From Pseudomonadota bacterium (GTDB lineage: Bacteria; Pseudomonadota; Alphaproteobacteria; Rhizobiales; Xanthobacteraceae), in assembly GCA_023414975.1 (NCBI GenBank), contig JAEZMI010000219.1, forward strand, positions 1 through 6,755: DNA of 6,755 nt. Reading direction: 5' to 3'. Shown piece by piece: positions 6,249-6,755 of the stretch. The position numbers and the translations under genes are program-made. How positions within the stretch are numbered: position 1 is the first letter of the stretch; every line of letters starts with the position of its first letter. The notes under the pieces are model-generated. The model saw only the letters and a program-made list of their open reading frames with translations. It ran no database searches and was not told the DNA's origin.

Positions 6249-6272
6249 ACGCGCTTGACGGGATTTCAAGGA

Positions 6273-6755
6273 TCAGAGATAGGCCCGCTCCTCGTAGTAC
6301 CAATCGACGAAGGCGCGGACGCCGACGGCAAGTGGCGTTGAGGGACAATAGCCCGTCAGCGCCCGCAGCAGCGCCGGGCTGGCAAAGGTGCGGGGCACGT
6401 CGCCCTTCTGCATCGGCAGCATCCGGCGCTTGGCCGGGCGGCCCATGATCGTCTCGATGGTCTCCACGAAATCGATGAGCCCGACCGGATTCCCGCCGCC
6501 GATGTTCACCACGCGGAACGGACCCTGATGGGACAACGTGTCGATTCCGGGTGGCTCGCTGACGCGGTTCGTCTCCGCCGGCGGCAGCGCCGCGAGGCGA
6601 ACGACAGCCTCCACGAGATCGTCGATATAGGTGAAGTCGCGACTCATCTTGCCGTCGCCGTAGATCTCGATCTCCCGATCCGCAAGCATGGCCGCGACGA
6701 ATTTGAAGAGCGCCATGTCCGGCCGGCCCCATGGGCCATAGACGGTGAAGAAGCG
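6273..6755 (-). CDS. NAD-dependent epimerase, UDP-glucuronate 4-epimerase-like, 5'-truncated by window edge
   Basis: C-terminal 160 residues of a short-chain dehydrogenase/reductase-type sugar epimerase, most like enzymes that convert UDP-glucuronate to UDP-galacturonate in the cytoplasm. The fragment opens at the window edge with RFFTVYGPWGRPDMALFKF, the hallmark substrate-binding block of this subgroup. It continues with IYGDGKMSRDFTYIDDLVEA (30-49), VVNIGGGNPVGLIDFVETIE (82-101), MLPMQKGDVPRTFA (112-125) and a GYCPSTPLAVGVRAFVDWY ending (135-153). The NAD-binding GxxGxxG and the catalytic YxxxK lie beyond the edge and cannot be checked. The internal ATG at 6716 falls inside the conserved block, so it is not the start. 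The gene would supply an acidic sugar donor; a different 4-epimerase specificity is possible. Confidence 0.92.
   Translation of the reverse strand, partial: RFFTVYGPWGRPDMALFKFVAAMLADREIEIYGDGKMSRDFTYIDDLVEAVVRLAALPPAETNRVSEPPGIDTLSHQGPFRVVNIGGGNPVGLIDFVETIETIMGRPAKRRMLPMQKGDVPRTFASPALLRALTGYCPSTPLAVGVRAFVDWYYEERAYL

Larger units (their letters stand above)
6036..6272. other. Intergenic region between epimerase and phosphotransferase genes
   Basis: This 237-nt gap is the only sizeable non-coding stretch. It holds a hairpin after the epimerase stop (6231-6248), an AT-richer patch with a TAGATT/AATCTA inverted repeat (6207-6225), and two perfect palindromes close to the phosphotransferase start (6062-6073 and 6038-6051). 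I could not find a convincing -35/-10 promoter in either direction by eye, although a minus-strand promoter for the phosphotransferase is expected here if the upstream hairpin terminates transcription. Confidence 0.6.

Noticed and set aside
6036..6269. N-terminal extension of the phosphotransferase to an ATG at 6269
   Set aside because: The extra 78 residues are Arg-rich, lack family similarity, and would be encoded through the terminator-like hairpin and palindromes. ATG 6035 leads directly into the first membrane helix at normal family length.
1..6755. Possible defence system, mobile element, CRISPR array or RNA gene
   Set aside because: All coding space is explained by polysaccharide genes. 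No spaced direct repeats, transposase, integrase, tRNA cloverleaf or rRNA segment was seen.

Overview
This window reads as part of a capsule or exopolysaccharide gene cluster from a GC-rich, Gram-negative alphaproteobacterium. The outer-membrane export protein, the polyprenyl-phosphate glycosyltransferase and the strongly G/C-biased third codon positions support that. A Hyphomicrobiales/Xanthobacteraceae-type host would fit, but this is an inference from composition and gene style, not a taxonomic result.

Left half, plus strand. Four tightly packed genes form one probable operon: the 3' part of a Wza-type polysaccharide export protein (cut by the left edge), a WecG/TagA/CpsF (GT26) glycosyltransferase, a polytopic Wzy/O-antigen-polymerase-like membrane protein, and an FkbM-family methyltransferase. 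Junctions are a 26-nt gap, a 4-nt ATGA overlap and a 1-nt gap.

Right half, minus strand. Reading from the right edge there is the C-terminal part of a UDP-glucuronate-4-epimerase-like NAD-dependent epimerase (cut by the right edge). Next is a 237-nt non-coding gap holding a hairpin and several short palindromes. After it come a polyprenyl glycosylphosphotransferase (the initiating enzyme of repeat-unit assembly) and, overlapping it by 67 nt, a secreted GH18-type glycoside hydrolase. The two gene sets converge with only 3 nt between their stop codons (3652-3654).

Together the genes describe most of a Wzx/Wzy-type pathway. The epimerase supplies a UDP-uronic acid, the phosphotransferase loads the first sugar-phosphate onto undecaprenyl phosphate at the inner membrane, and GT26 adds a further sugar. 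FkbM probably O-methylates the glycan, the polymerase joins repeat units in the periplasm, the Wza-like protein exports the polymer, and the GH18 protein probably trims or turns over glycan outside the cytoplasm. A Wzx flippase, the Wzc/BY-kinase co-polymerase and further glycosyltransferases are not in the window and presumably lie beyond its edges. No tRNA, rRNA, CRISPR array or insertion sequence was seen. The least expected component is the GH18 hydrolase, which keeps the family's main catalytic motifs and is coupled to the initiating transferase.
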